DNA of 63,214 bases from Motilimonas sp. E26 (lineage in GTDB: Bacteria > Pseudomonadota > Gammaproteobacteria > Enterobacterales > CBDFNC01): the NCBI RefSeq assembly GCF_021278025.1, contig NZ_JAIBHJ010000023.1:1-63214 (forward strand). Direction: 5' to 3'. Positions 26,311 to 35,781 of the stretch are shown here, in pieces. Under the pieces are notes generated by a model. The model did no database searches. It saw only the letters and a list, made by a program, of their open reading frames with translations, and was not told the DNA's origin. Position 1 is the stretch's first letter. Every line of letters begins with the position of its first letter. A program made the translations under genes and the position numbers.

Positions 26311-28206
26311 TTAGGATGCCAGTGAATGGGATGGTGTTTGGCTTGGTTCACTTTTGGTATTGTATCCGGTTGGTGCGCGGAATAATATTTCATAAATACT
26401 GGCTTCATCATAGTCCGAGCAGGCGATATCCAATGGTTCAATGATTTTCAGTAAATCGTGCCAGTGAAGAAACTCCTCGTCAGCTTTCATAATTGAAGGG
26501 TGTTCTGTTGGATGTGAGTCTTCACCCACTAACAGCTCTTCATATAGCTTTTCTCCTGGGCGAAGTCCGGTTATCTTGATTTCAATATCACCAAACGGGT
26601 CGTCTTCTGTTCTTAACGTTAGCCCACTAAGCTTAATCATTCGTGTAGCTAGGTCAATAATGCGAACCGGCATGCCCATGTTTAACACAAATACTTCTCC
26701 CCCCTTGGCCATCGCACCAGCTTGTATCACTAATTGTGCCGCTTCAGGAATGGTCATAAAGTAACGTATAATATCTGGGTGGGTAACAGTAACCGGTCCG
26801 CCTTGTTTAATTTGCTCTCTAAATAAAGGTACCACGGAACCTGACGATCCTAGTACATTACCAAATCTGACCATACAAAAAAAAGTGCTAGGGCTACGCG
26901 GCGCCATCGCTTGAAGAACCAACTCTGCCATACGTTTCGAGGCGCCCATTACATTAGTTGGCCTCACTGCTTTGTCAGTTGAGATGAGCACAAAATTTTT
27001 AACCCCTGCGCTGACTGCTGCTTCGGCACAACGCCAAGTTCCAAATACATTGTTTCTGACACCCTCTACCACGTTATCTTCTACCAGAGGAACATGCTTA
27101 TAGGCCGCAGCATGATAGACCGTGTCGATATGATATTTTTGCATGACTATCATTAATCTTTTTTGCCGTTGGACTGAACCTAAGACTGCGTGTAGTTTTG
27201 TATCTAGCCCATTAACAGATATGTATTTCGAAATCTCTTGCTCTATTTTGTAAAGGCTAAATTCGTTGAGCTCAAATAATATAAGTTTAGATGGGCGCTG
27301 GGTAATAATTTGACGGCACAACTCTGATCCAATGGATCCCCCTGCGCCTGTGACCATTACATTCTTATTACTAATGCAGCGACCAAGTAGGTCATCACTT
27401 GGTGGTACGGGAGTTCTACCCAGCAAGTCCTCTATTTCTATACTTTGAATATCATTAATATTGGCTTTGCCGTTGGTGATATCTTCTACACTAGGCATAG
27501 ATAAAACTTCGGCGGAACATGATTCAAGAGTTTGTATGAGTTTGGCTCTTTCAGCGCGAGGGGTTTTCCCCAAAGCTAGTAACACTTTGACAGCGCAGTG
27601 TGTGGCAATTAAGTTTTCTAACTGGCTGTAAGGAAACACCCTTAAACCGTGTATTGTAATGCCGTGTTTTTTTACATCGTCATCTATAAATGCAGCTGGT
27701 CGGTAGTCTGTGCCGCGAAATAAGGCGTGAGCAAGTTGGTAGCCGGCATTGCCTGCACCGTAAATGATTATGGCAGGCTTGTAGCGTTGCAAGCGCTGGT
27801 GAACAAGGCTTCTCAAAATTAGCCTTGGACTGCCAAGGATGATCAGTGCCACAAGTGCATAAATGACAGGCACGGAGCGCGGTATAAAGCTATGAAAGTA
27901 ATAACTGCTGGCTGCTAGGACGATGGCAGATGTTGTAATTCCAGCTACCAGTGTGGTGATAGCATTGATGGTCATATAGCGCAAAATTGCGCGGTATAGC
28001 CCGAGTCTAATGAAGCAAAAGATTGAGACAGTTACGGTTACAAGAGTGGATGCTAGCTCTGGTAAGCCTGGTGAAAAAGTGAGTTCTGCGGAATCTAAGC
28101 GTAGAAACAATGCAAATAGAATGGATGCAATGATCCCTAATGCATCATAAATAATAGTGGCTAAGCGTTTGAATTTTCTTGATATATTTAGCTTGTGAAA
28201 AGGCAT
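26311..28206 (-). CDS. Membrane-anchored UDP-GlcNAc 4,6-dehydratase (WbpM/CapD/FlaA1 family)
   Basis: A protein of about 631 aa from the ATG at 28206 (a GTG 13 codons upstream at 28245 is also possible). Four or so N-terminal membrane helices come first, then a nucleotide-binding domain (IIYGAGNAGYQLA) and the C-terminal catalytic SDR domain (VTGAGGSIGSELCRQI). The active site reads STDKAVRPTNVMGASKR, with Met in place of the usual SDR Tyr, as in WbpM. It should make UDP-4-keto-6-deoxy-GlcNAc for QuiNAc or FucNAc. It is convergent with the preceding cluster (50-nt gap) and divergent from the WecA-like gene. Confidence 0.93.
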   Translation of the reverse strand: MPFHKLNISRKFKRLATIIYDALGIIASILFALFLRLDSAELTFSPGLPELASTLVTVTVSIFCFIRLGLYRAILRYMTINAITTLVAGITTSAIVLAASSYYFHSFIPRSVPVIYALVALIILGSPRLILRSLVHQRLQRYKPAIIIYGAGNAGYQLAHALFRGTDYRPAAFIDDDVKKHGITIHGLRVFPYSQLENLIATHCAVKVLLALGKTPRAERAKLIQTLESCSAEVLSMPSVEDITNGKANINDIQSIEIEDLLGRTPVPPSDDLLGRCISNKNVMVTGAGGSIGSELCRQIITQRPSKLILFELNEFSLYKIEQEISKYISVNGLDTKLHAVLGSVQRQKRLMIVMQKYHIDTVYHAAAYKHVPLVEDNVVEGVRNNVFGTWRCAEAAVSAGVKNFVLISTDKAVRPTNVMGASKRMAELVLQAMAPRSPSTFFCMVRFGNVLGSSGSVVPLFREQIKQGGPVTVTHPDIIRYFMTIPEAAQLVIQAGAMAKGGEVFVLNMGMPVRIIDLATRMIKLSGLTLRTEDDPFGDIEIKITGLRPGEKLYEELLVGEDSHPTEHPSIMKADEEFLHWHDLLKIIEPLDIACSDYDEASIYEILFRAPTGYNTKSEPSQTPSHSLAS

Positions 28207-28666
28207 CGATAATTCCGCTTTTATTTCAGTGGGGGATTGTACCACACGTTATTAAAAGATGAGTAGTTGGAAAAAATACCGATTTCAGTATTTAAGCAAG
28301 CAAAGTATCACTAGTTAGAAATAAATGAACCCTAGTGACAAGGTATCGCTACTAGGGGCACTGTAATAGCGCAACATTGATAGGTCCGAGAGTTGGGTAA
28401 ACGCATATAGTATATCTTACTCCTATAGACACATAGCAGGTGTCTCTAAACGCTTGCGCCTGTTGTATTTTGCAAACAATAGCTTAGATAAAAGGAGAAG
28501 TTAATAACGTTGTCTATTTTGCTATTTTTTGTAAAAAATTGTAAATAAACGTTGTTAGGCTTTTTTGTATTGACTAATATTATCCTAGGTCACAAAACTA
28601 TAAAAGTTGGTTGGGTAGATTCATCACGTCCAATTTCACCTAATTTACTGCTTCTTTAGGACTGTC
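28207..28666. other. Divergent intergenic region between the 4,6-dehydratase and WecA-like genes
   Basis: About 460 nt without a supportable gene. It holds two small hairpins, CCCTAGT/ACTAGGG (28330-28357, 14-nt loop) and AGACAC/GTGTCT (28427-28445, 7-nt loop). It must hold promoters for both flanking genes, but I see no convincing -35/-10 pair. Confidence 0.3.
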
Positions 28667-29767
28667 ATGTTGACTCTGAGCATAAAACTTATCTTAGTTT
28701 TTCTATTTACCTTACTGGCCATACAATTCTTTAAACCAATTGCAGAGCGTGTTGGGTTAGTGGATAACCCTTGTACCCGTAAACAGCATACTGGTTTTGT
28801 TCCATTGATTGGTGGTATTAGTGTTTTCACTGGTATTATTTTTGCCTCAGTTGTGTTTGGCTGGATAAGTTCGTCAGTCACACCATTAATGACTTATATC
28901 TTCTGTATCTCGATACTCGTTGTTCTAGGTGCAGTTGATGATGCTAAAGACCTATCTGTAAAAATCCGTCTAGCGGTACAAACACTCATTACATTTATCA
29001 TGATTATGGGAAGTGACTTATTCATCCATAACCTTGGCGAGATGCCTTTTATTGGTGAACTGAATATAGGTTGGCTTGGCTATTTCTTAACTGTTTTTGC
29101 GGTTATCGGCGCGATTAACGCTTTTAATATGGTTGATGGTATTGATGGGCTATGTGGTTGTTTATCCATTATGACGTTACTGCCAATGGCGATAGCTTTC
29201 AGTTGGAGTAGTCAAACCGTTCCAATGTTAATTTGTTTGGTTATTTGCGCGGCCATTCTTCCCTTTTTGGTAGTTAACCTAAAACTTTTCTTTGTTAAGC
29301 AAAAGATATTTATGGGGGACGCAGGTAGTATGATGATAGGTTTCAGTGTCGTTTTCTTACTGCTTTCAGGATCCCAAGTCGACGCTCAAAACACTTCTTT
29401 CAGTGCTGCTGCTGCGCTATGGTTTATTGCTATTCCATTAATGGACATGGCTTCAATTATGATCAGACGTATACGCAAGGGGCAATCGCCCTTCCAAGCG
29501 GATAGAAACCACTTACACCATATCTTTTTACACTCGGGCTTTACATCAAGGCTATCGTTGCTGATCATTACCATCGTTCAGGCTGGTTTGAGTGTCGTTG
29601 GTTTATTAGGGATCCATTTCAGTATTCCAAGTTATATCTTAATGATAGGTTTTGTTACTATTTTTTTTTGTTATTCTTACGCTGTTCAGCATGTTTGGCG
29701 AATCACCAAATATCTAAGAGCAAGAAGAATTAATAAAGTAAGATTACTCAAAGAAAATCATGCGTAG
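28667..29767 (+). CDS. Undecaprenyl-phosphate GlcNAc-1-phosphate transferase (WecA-like)
   Basis: A 366-aa polytopic membrane enzyme of the MraY/WecA family. Diagnostic motifs are DNPCTRKQHTGFVPLIGG near residue 33, the DDAKDL aspartate pair, NAFNMVDGIDGL, FMGDAGSMMIGF and the HLHHIFLHSGF loop. It starts polysaccharide assembly by adding GlcNAc-1-P or a related sugar to undecaprenyl phosphate. It stands 17 nt before rfaH and upstream of the ops-controlled operon, so it probably primes the Wzy-dependent glycan. The ribosome site is TTAGGA. Confidence 0.92.
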   Translation: MLTLSIKLILVFLFTLLAIQFFKPIAERVGLVDNPCTRKQHTGFVPLIGGISVFTGIIFASVVFGWISSSVTPLMTYIFCISILVVLGAVDDAKDLSVKIRLAVQTLITFIMIMGSDLFIHNLGEMPFIGELNIGWLGYFLTVFAVIGAINAFNMVDGIDGLCGCLSIMTLLPMAIAFSWSSQTVPMLICLVICAAILPFLVVNLKLFFVKQKIFMGDAGSMMIGFSVVFLLLSGSQVDAQNTSFSAAAALWFIAIPLMDMASIMIRRIRKGQSPFQADRNHLHHIFLHSGFTSRLSLLIITIVQAGLSVVGLLGIHFSIPSYILMIGFVTIFFCYSYAVQHVWRITKYLRARRINKVRLLKENHA

Positions 29768-29784
29768 GTATAACGGTTTTCTTT

Positions 29785-30303
29785 ATGAGTAGGAATGTCC
29801 CCTCAAAGTGGTACTTGTTATATTGCAAACCTAAAAAAGAAGCTAAAGCGAGCTTGCATTTGGCTAACCAGGGTATCGAAAGCTTCTACCCAACGCTCAG
29901 TATTGAGAAGTGTGTTCGAGGTAAAAAGAAGCTCATTGTTGAAACCCTGTTCCCCTCTTACTTATTCGTTAAAATAGATCCCCTACGAGCTAATTTCAAT
30001 GCGATACGCTCCACTCGGGGAGTCAATGACTTTGTTAAGTTTGGCGGTAACTACGCTAGCGTCTCTGCTGACTTTGTCGAGCACTTGTCTACCTCAATAG
30101 AGCAAGACCAGCACGCGCAACGCGTGCTTTGCCAGTTACCAAAGTCAGGAGATAAGGTAAGAGTAGAATCAGGTCCATTTGCTGGATTTGAAGCTATTTA
30201 TCAATCTGATGATGGTTTGGAGCGCAGCATGCTACTGATAAAGTTAATTAACCAGTGGCAAAAGATAAGCCTGCCCAATGTGCAATGTACGGTTGCTGCC
30301 TAG
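29785..30303 (+). CDS. rfaH: Transcription antiterminator RfaH
   Basis: A 172-aa NusG paralogue. The N-terminal domain starts WYLLYCKPKKEAKASLHL, contains FPSYLFVKID and the RSTRGVNDFVKFGG stretch, and is linked to a C-terminal KOW domain (SGDKVRVESGPFAGFEAIY). RfaH loads on RNA polymerase paused at an ops site and prevents termination in long surface-polysaccharide operons. The match with an ops element only about 150 nt downstream (30454-30465) makes this gene the obvious local regulator. Encoding it directly before its target is less common than a remote rfaH. Confidence 0.93.
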   Translation: MSRNVPSKWYLLYCKPKKEAKASLHLANQGIESFYPTLSIEKCVRGKKKLIVETLFPSYLFVKIDPLRANFNAIRSTRGVNDFVKFGGNYASVSADFVEHLSTSIEQDQHAQRVLCQLPKSGDKVRVESGPFAGFEAIYQSDDGLERSMLLIKLINQWQKISLPNVQCTVAA

Positions 30304-30334
30304 CAAGATGAATGTAAAATACTTACCATCGCAG

Positions 30335-30405
30335 TTGTCACAAAAATGCCATTGTTATTTGTTTTAATGACTTTGGTGTGACAATCTGCCGATAACATTG
30401 TGACA
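30335..30405 (+). promoter_or_regulatory. TGTGACA repeats upstream of the JUMPstart, possible operator
   Basis: TTGTCACA (30335-30342) and TGTGACAA (30377-30384) form an exact 8-bp inverted repeat. A third TGTGACA follows in direct orientation at 30399-30405. They lie upstream of the JUMPstart and could bind a regulator or cover the operon promoter. I find no convincing promoter pair. TACTAT at 30415 may be the -10. Confidence 0.4.
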
Positions 30406-30427
30406 GCTAACAATTACTATATGACTA

Positions 30428-30465
30428 CAGCACTGAGGGAGCTGAAACCCTGGGGCGGTAGCGTG
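30428..30465 (+). promoter_or_regulatory. JUMPstart sequence with ops element
   Basis: The last 12 nt, GGCGGTAGCGTG (30454-30465), match the ops pause/RfaH-recruitment element exactly. The upstream part (CAG at 30428, then GGAGCTG and the CCTGGGG block) follows the 38-39-nt JUMPstart pattern known from enteric capsule and O-antigen operons. It lies between rfaH and wzi, inside the 220-nt leader, and should put the whole 30.5-59 kb operon under RfaH control. Confidence 0.93.
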
Positions 30466-30523
30466 TTTAAAATTTATTTTTTAGTACTTTTAAGTTGTAC
30501 TATTACAGGATGTTTCTAGATTT

Positions 30524-31849
30524 ATGTCGAGACTCTTTGTCTTCATTAAAAAGCTGTGTCTTTCGTTATTGCTTGTTGCTTCTCCTGCCTTATACGCCTC
30601 TCCTTGGGTTGAAGCCGACGATGCTTACTTGCGTGCTGATCTGCAATTATTAGCGGATGCTGGTCTTATATCTACACCTTTACAGACCTTTCCTTTGCCT
30701 TGGCATACGGTTGCGCGCGACTTAAAAAAAGCCTCTTTAGATAATTTACCTAATAATGTGCTAAATGCTTACCGGCATGTTCAATATGCGTTAGAAACAG
30801 CCCAGCTTGAGCGTGGTAACAAACAAGTTAAATTAACCGCGGCTAATTTTGAGTCGCCCAGTAGTTATGGTCAATACAACGGCCAAGAGTGGCAAGTAGA
30901 AGGCGCTTATAGCACCACCCATAAGCGAACGGCGGCTAGGTTGAACATCAACTATGGCCAGCCACACGGCGAAGACGCTGACATCAATTTTGATGGCTCT
31001 TTCGCCGCGTATACCACAGGTAATGTTGATATAACGGTTGGGTCTTTACATAAGTGGTGGGGGGCAAGTTGGCAATCGAATCTAGCGCAGCCATTCGCAT
31101 CCCGTCCAGCCCCTCTCGCATATATCGCCTATGCGGGTAACGACTTGTCAGAGCTCGATGCTGTTTACCTTGAAGGTGGGGTTAGTTATGTTAACGACCT
31201 TTCGCCATACCAACAGAAATGGGCGGGTCGAATTAACGTAACCGTAGCCAAACCACTAAGTTTAGGTGCTAGCTACATTCGCTATCAAGGCAAAACAGAT
31301 AAAAAGTCACAACAATGGCTGTGGTATGACGTGCTCGGTTTAACAGCAGAGAATAACAATCAATTTATTGTTGAAGGTCGACTGAGCTTACCCACTTTTA
31401 ATGGTTGGAATGGTGGTGTTTACTCTCAACAGTTGATCAGTGATGGTGTTGGCCAGCAGGGCGCAAATATCACAGGTATTGATTTACAAAATCAAGTGAT
31501 GGGCGCCCAACTTAGGCTTGTTCTTGAAAACCGCTACAATCCACTGGCTGATAACAATCAGTTAAATAGCCACTTAAATGGATTAAAAAAAATAGAGTCA
31601 GGTCAATTTTATCAACTACACTCGTTATCCAACCAGCTCTCTGTTGGCGGGTACGTTCAGTTAAGTAATAACCAGCAATTTAACCTTTTTTATCATTTTG
31701 AAAGTTATCACAAACAACATAATCGACTTAGTGGTGAATATCAGTTACCACTGCTAAGCAGCTTATTTAGCATACGGCTCTCGATGAGTGATGCAGACTG
31801 GCAAAAAGATAACCTGCAACTAGCAACAAGCTGGGATTACAGGTTTTAA
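30524..31849 (+). CDS. wzi: Capsule assembly outer-membrane protein Wzi
   Basis: A 441-aa protein with a signal peptide (cut near ALYAS, about residue 26), then SPWVEADDAYLRADLQLLADAG, typical of Wzi and related capsule_assembly proteins, and a C-terminal 16-18-strand beta-barrel ending in Phe (WDYRF). Wzi binds capsular polysaccharide at the cell surface. It is the first gene after the ops leader. Its presence argues that at least part of the Wzy-made glycan is a capsule rather than only LPS O-antigen. Confidence 0.88.
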   Translation: MSRLFVFIKKLCLSLLLVASPALYASPWVEADDAYLRADLQLLADAGLISTPLQTFPLPWHTVARDLKKASLDNLPNNVLNAYRHVQYALETAQLERGNKQVKLTAANFESPSSYGQYNGQEWQVEGAYSTTHKRTAARLNINYGQPHGEDADINFDGSFAAYTTGNVDITVGSLHKWWGASWQSNLAQPFASRPAPLAYIAYAGNDLSELDAVYLEGGVSYVNDLSPYQQKWAGRINVTVAKPLSLGASYIRYQGKTDKKSQQWLWYDVLGLTAENNNQFIVEGRLSLPTFNGWNGGVYSQQLISDGVGQQGANITGIDLQNQVMGAQLRLVLENRYNPLADNNQLNSHLNGLKKIESGQFYQLHSLSNQLSVGGYVQLSNNQQFNLFYHFESYHKQHNRLSGEYQLPLLSSLFSIRLSMSDADWQKDNLQLATSWDYRF

Positions 31850-31873
31850 TCGACCATGCGGAAATGGAAATAC

Positions 31874-34564
31874 ATGGCTAATACGAAAAAATCTAAACTA
31901 ATCGCATTATTTGTTTCAAGTGTTGCCTTTGCAACAACAGCAATGGCCGCGTCGCCAACGCCTTCACAAATAGCCCAATTTCAAGCTTTGCCAAAATCGC
32001 AACAAGAGGCGCTTGCAAGTCAGTATGGAATTGACGTTTCAACCTTGCAAAGCCAAGGCACGACGGAACAAGAAACGAAAATAGAGCCAACCATAGGCAA
32101 GCGCCAGGCCACAACTAAAGTTGCAAGTGAGCTTGAGTTGTTTGGCTATGATTTATTTGCCGGAGAGCCCAGTAGTATGGCGCCCATAGGCGATATTCCT
32201 GCCCCCGCTGACTATATGATGGGCTCTGGCGATGAGCTCAATATTGAAATATTCGGTAAAGACAACAATAGCTATAGCTTCATTGTGAAGCGCGATGGCA
32301 CTATCGATTTACCGCGCTTAGGTCCAGTGATGATTGCTGGGCAAACGTATTCTCAAGTGCAAGAGAGCTTAACGGCCTTCATCAAAAGTAAAATTATCGG
32401 TGTTGAAGTTACCGTTAGTTTAGGCAAATTTCGTTCGATGCAAGTATTTGTTTTAGGAGATGCTTATAAGCCTGGTACTTATGTGCTTAGTTCACTGGCC
32501 ACCGTGACACAAGCATTGCGTGCAGCGGGCGGTATCGATACTTTAGGCTCGCTACGTAAAATTCAAATAAAGCGAGACGGTGAGTTGTTACGTCAAATTG
32601 ACTTATATGACTTGCTATTAAACGGTAATACCAGTGATGACATCAGGTTACGTGATGGTGACACAATTTTTATACCACCTCGCGGTGCAACTATAGTGGT
32701 AGACGGTGAAGTGCGTCGCCGCGCAATTTATGAATTAAAAGGCAAAACGCCGATCATGAATGTGATCCGAGCAGCGGGTGGTTTTACCGAGCGCGCATTT
32801 AGTCAGCACATTAGTGTAGCCAGAGTGACAGACTCAGGTACTGACGTATTCAACATTGATGTTACCACACAGGCTGGGCGTAACTTTAAAGTGGGCGGCG
32901 GTGATAGTATCAAAGTTACCCGTGTGCCAGGCGAATTCAATAACGCCATCGGCTTACTGGGGGCGGTAGAGCGTCCTGGCGCGTACAACTGGAAAAATGG
33001 CTTACGTTTAAGTGATTTAGTGGGCAATAGTAAGCAAGATCTAACTCCAGCTACGGATTATAACTACGGTTTAATTGTTCGAGAGATTAACACTCAAGGT
33101 GAAATCCAAGTGCTACAGTTTAACCTAGCTAATGCAATAACAGCACCGGGTACAACAACCGACCCAATACTGCAAAAACGCGACCAAGTCATCATTCTCA
33201 ATAAAGATTTGGGACGCAGTTTAGAGCTGTCTACACAAACAGTAGGCGAAACGGAAAGTCGTTTGGAAGCAATGCGCCGCCAAACGGTGACCCAACGCGA
33301 AAGTTTAGTGACTAGGAATGAACAAACAGAAGATGAAGCAGAAAATAAGCGTTTTCACAATGTTGCAAACACCTCTCTAGGTGGCATTAGTGATGCAGAC
33401 ATGGCCAATGATGAGCAATCAGGCAAGCTTGAAATTGATAGCCTAAATAATAAAACCCGTCTTGAGCGCAGTGCACAAGATATACGTAACATGTTGCTAG
33501 AGCCAGTGATTGCACAGCTTAAAGCACAGGCTGGAATTAGCAAACCGGTGCAGATAGTAGAAATTCGCGGCGCGGTTAAATTTCCCGGCGTTTACCCTCT
33601 GGCGAGAGGACAAAGCCTAAAAGATTTAATCAACGCAGCTGGCGGTTTAAAAGAATCAGCTCACCTAGCACGAGCAGAAATGAGTCGAATTATTGAACAG
33701 GACGGACGCAGTAATATAGTGCACCGTGATATAGACCTGAATAAAGTATTTAATGGCTCATCATCGCAGCAAATCAAGCTAATTAGTAAAGACCGCATTA
33801 ATATTTTTGCTAAACCAGAATGGCGCGAAGACTTAAGTATTGAATTGGGTGGTGAAGTACTATTTCCCGGTCGATATACTTTCAAACGTGGTGAAACACT
33901 ACTTGAGCTGATTGAGCGTGCTGGCGGCTTAACTGAGTATGCTTACCCACAAGGAGCGGTATTCTCGCGCGAAAGTTTACGTGAGCAAGAAGCGCAAAAA
34001 CTACGATACTTACATGAACAATTACGTCAAGAAGTATCAACCCTAGCATTTCGCCGTCAATCTTCAAGTAATCCGCTGCAGCAAGCCTCGCCAGTAAGCG
34101 ATGCTATGGGCGTAGTTGACAAACTTGCCATTGCAAGCCCGGTAGGCCGTATGGTGATTAACTTAGATCAAGTGATTGAAGGCAATAAACAACAAAACAT
34201 CTTGCTAGAAAACGGTGACAAAATACATGTGCCGCCATTGCGTAATATTGTTACCGTGATGGGACACATACAAATGCCAACATCGTTGATTTTTGACAGC
34301 AATATGTCCGTTCAAGATTACATCAACGCCACCGGTGGTCCGAAAAAACAAGCGGATACCGATCGTATCTATGTTATTCGCGCTAATGGCTCGGTCATGC
34401 TGCCCGATAGCAGCTACTGGTTTAAGCGTGGTGAGGATAAGTTAATGCCGGGTGACACCATTGTCGTACCTATGGATACAGATTATGTCGACGGCTTGAG
34501 CGTGCTCACCTCTGCCACGCAAATTTTGTACCAAGTTGGCGTTGCTTGGGCTGCTATTAAGTAA
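31874..34564 (+). CDS. Large SLBB polysaccharide export protein (Wza/OtnA-type)
   Basis: An 896-aa export protein, more than twice the length of E. coli Wza (about 380 aa). The ATG at 31874 is preferred over 31856 because it gives a normal signal peptide (MANTKKSKLIALF...AMAAS) and has GGAAAT upstream. After a Gln-rich N-terminus, the Poly_export domain starts at GSGDELNIEIFGKDN and is followed by several SLBB domains (VFVLGDAYKPGTY, GEVRRRAIYELKG, GAVERPGAYNW, EIRGAVKFPGVY, ELGGEVLFPGRYTF, VMGHIQMPTSL). It has no lipobox, unlike Wza. It matches V. cholerae OtnA/WbfF in size and setting. It forms the outer-membrane/periplasmic export channel. Confidence 0.9.
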   Translation: MANTKKSKLIALFVSSVAFATTAMAASPTPSQIAQFQALPKSQQEALASQYGIDVSTLQSQGTTEQETKIEPTIGKRQATTKVASELELFGYDLFAGEPSSMAPIGDIPAPADYMMGSGDELNIEIFGKDNNSYSFIVKRDGTIDLPRLGPVMIAGQTYSQVQESLTAFIKSKIIGVEVTVSLGKFRSMQVFVLGDAYKPGTYVLSSLATVTQALRAAGGIDTLGSLRKIQIKRDGELLRQIDLYDLLLNGNTSDDIRLRDGDTIFIPPRGATIVVDGEVRRRAIYELKGKTPIMNVIRAAGGFTERAFSQHISVARVTDSGTDVFNIDVTTQAGRNFKVGGGDSIKVTRVPGEFNNAIGLLGAVERPGAYNWKNGLRLSDLVGNSKQDLTPATDYNYGLIVREINTQGEIQVLQFNLANAITAPGTTTDPILQKRDQVIILNKDLGRSLELSTQTVGETESRLEAMRRQTVTQRESLVTRNEQTEDEAENKRFHNVANTSLGGISDADMANDEQSGKLEIDSLNNKTRLERSAQDIRNMLLEPVIAQLKAQAGISKPVQIVEIRGAVKFPGVYPLARGQSLKDLINAAGGLKESAHLARAEMSRIIEQDGRSNIVHRDIDLNKVFNGSSSQQIKLISKDRINIFAKPEWREDLSIELGGEVLFPGRYTFKRGETLLELIERAGGLTEYAYPQGAVFSRESLREQEAQKLRYLHEQLRQEVSTLAFRRQSSSNPLQQASPVSDAMGVVDKLAIASPVGRMVINLDQVIEGNKQQNILLENGDKIHVPPLRNIVTVMGHIQMPTSLIFDSNMSVQDYINATGGPKKQADTDRIYVIRANGSVMLPDSSYWFKRGEDKLMPGDTIVVPMDTDYVDGLSVLTSATQILYQVGVAWAAIK

Positions 34565-34640
34565 AAACACTAGCTTATTCGTTACTAATTGGCTTAGCAG
34601 TTTTGTATAGCTGTTAAGCCCAAATTTATATTTAAGAATT

Positions 34641-35612
34641 ATGACTCAAGAAATCAAACAGCAACCTATATACATTAGCCCGGAATATTTTCAGCAACAA
34701 AATAGTGAGTCAGATGATGAAATAGATCTACGAGAGCTATTTGGCGCCTTATGGAAAGGCAAATGGTTAATCATATTATGCACTGTCATTTTTGCTGCTG
34801 GTGCCGTCATCTTTGCAATCAATCAACCAAATTATTACAAAGCGCAGGCATTGTTAGCGCCAAGTTCGGGAGAAGGTAGTGCCGGTGGCTTGGGGCAGTT
34901 AGGTGGCCTTGCCGCTTTAGCGGGTGTAAACATAGGCGGTGGTAAAAGTGATAAAACGCAATTGGCAATGGCGGTGTTAAAATCTCGAGAATTCCAAACC
35001 CGTTTTATTAATAAATACGATGTGAAGATTCCTTTATTCGCTGGTATGAAATGGAATAAAGATAGTGACGAACTCATTCTAGATCCAGAGGTGTATGACT
35101 CGGTTAAAGGTGAATGGACTCGTGAGGTGAAACCTGGGGAATCTATCACCCCAACCGATTGGGAATCTTATAAACTCTTTCAACCAGTCATTGCTGTATC
35201 ACAAGATAAAGAAAATGGTTTAGTTACTTTGTCAGTTGAATTTCTATCCCCGAATCTTGCGCAGAAGTGGGTGACATTATTAATTAAAGACTTAAACCAA
35301 GTGATGAAAGAAAAAGAGTTATTAGAAAGTGAAAAAAATATTAACTATTTGCAAGAGCAATTAAATCAAACCACTATTGCAGATATGCAAAGCGTATTTT
35401 ATCAATTAATTGAAGACCAGATTAAAAACAGAATGTTAGCCAAAGTTCAAGATGAGTTTGTATTTAAGGTCGTAGACCCAGCAGTTGTACCTGAAGAAAA
35501 AAGCAAGCCCAAACGCGCTTTAATTTGTGTGTTAGGAACGTTGCTAGGTGGCATGTTGGGTTGTGTAATTGTACTGATTCGGTTCACTTTTAGAAAAGAA
35601 GAACAAATTTAG
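34641..35612 (+). CDS. wzz: Chain-length determinant Wzz (OtnB-like)
   Basis: A 323-aa inner-membrane polysaccharide co-polymerase with two membrane helices (about residues 40-60 and 298-318) and a periplasmic domain with a coiled stretch (MKEKELLESEKNINYLQEQLNQ). The Pro-rich PEEKSKPKR before the second helix is typical. It has no C-terminal tyrosine kinase domain. It controls modal chain length with Wzy. The OtnA-OtnB pair arrangement is that of the V. cholerae O139 cluster. Confidence 0.9.
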   Translation: MTQEIKQQPIYISPEYFQQQNSESDDEIDLRELFGALWKGKWLIILCTVIFAAGAVIFAINQPNYYKAQALLAPSSGEGSAGGLGQLGGLAALAGVNIGGGKSDKTQLAMAVLKSREFQTRFINKYDVKIPLFAGMKWNKDSDELILDPEVYDSVKGEWTREVKPGESITPTDWESYKLFQPVIAVSQDKENGLVTLSVEFLSPNLAQKWVTLLIKDLNQVMKEKELLESEKNINYLQEQLNQTTIADMQSVFYQLIEDQIKNRMLAKVQDEFVFKVVDPAVVPEEKSKPKRALICVLGTLLGGMLGCVIVLIRFTFRKEEQI

Positions 35613-35717
35613 TATCTACTTTTTTGTAAAACTATTTGGGCGGTTTGTTAGAAACCAGTAATCTCAGTTTCAACAAAGATTAAACGAGAAACCACACTAT
35701 CAATACAAAATAAATGT

Positions 35718-35745
35718 GTCTCAGATTGGCTTTAAGGACTGAGAC
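35718..35745 (+). other. Hairpin in the wzz-legB spacer
   Basis: GTCTCAG (35718-35724) and CTGAGAC (35739-35745) form a 7-bp stem with a 14-nt loop, without a T-run. It is a possible attenuation or processing point between the export genes and the sugar-synthesis genes in the 169-nt spacer. Confidence 0.35.
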
Positions 35746-35781
35746 GTAATACTGCTAGAATTGAATTAGGAACTTAAGTGT

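Noticed and set aside
28330-28445. Two small hairpins as possible riboswitch or sRNA
   Set aside because: Short stems without T-run or known aptamer pattern. They are not above what AT-rich intergenic DNA gives by chance.
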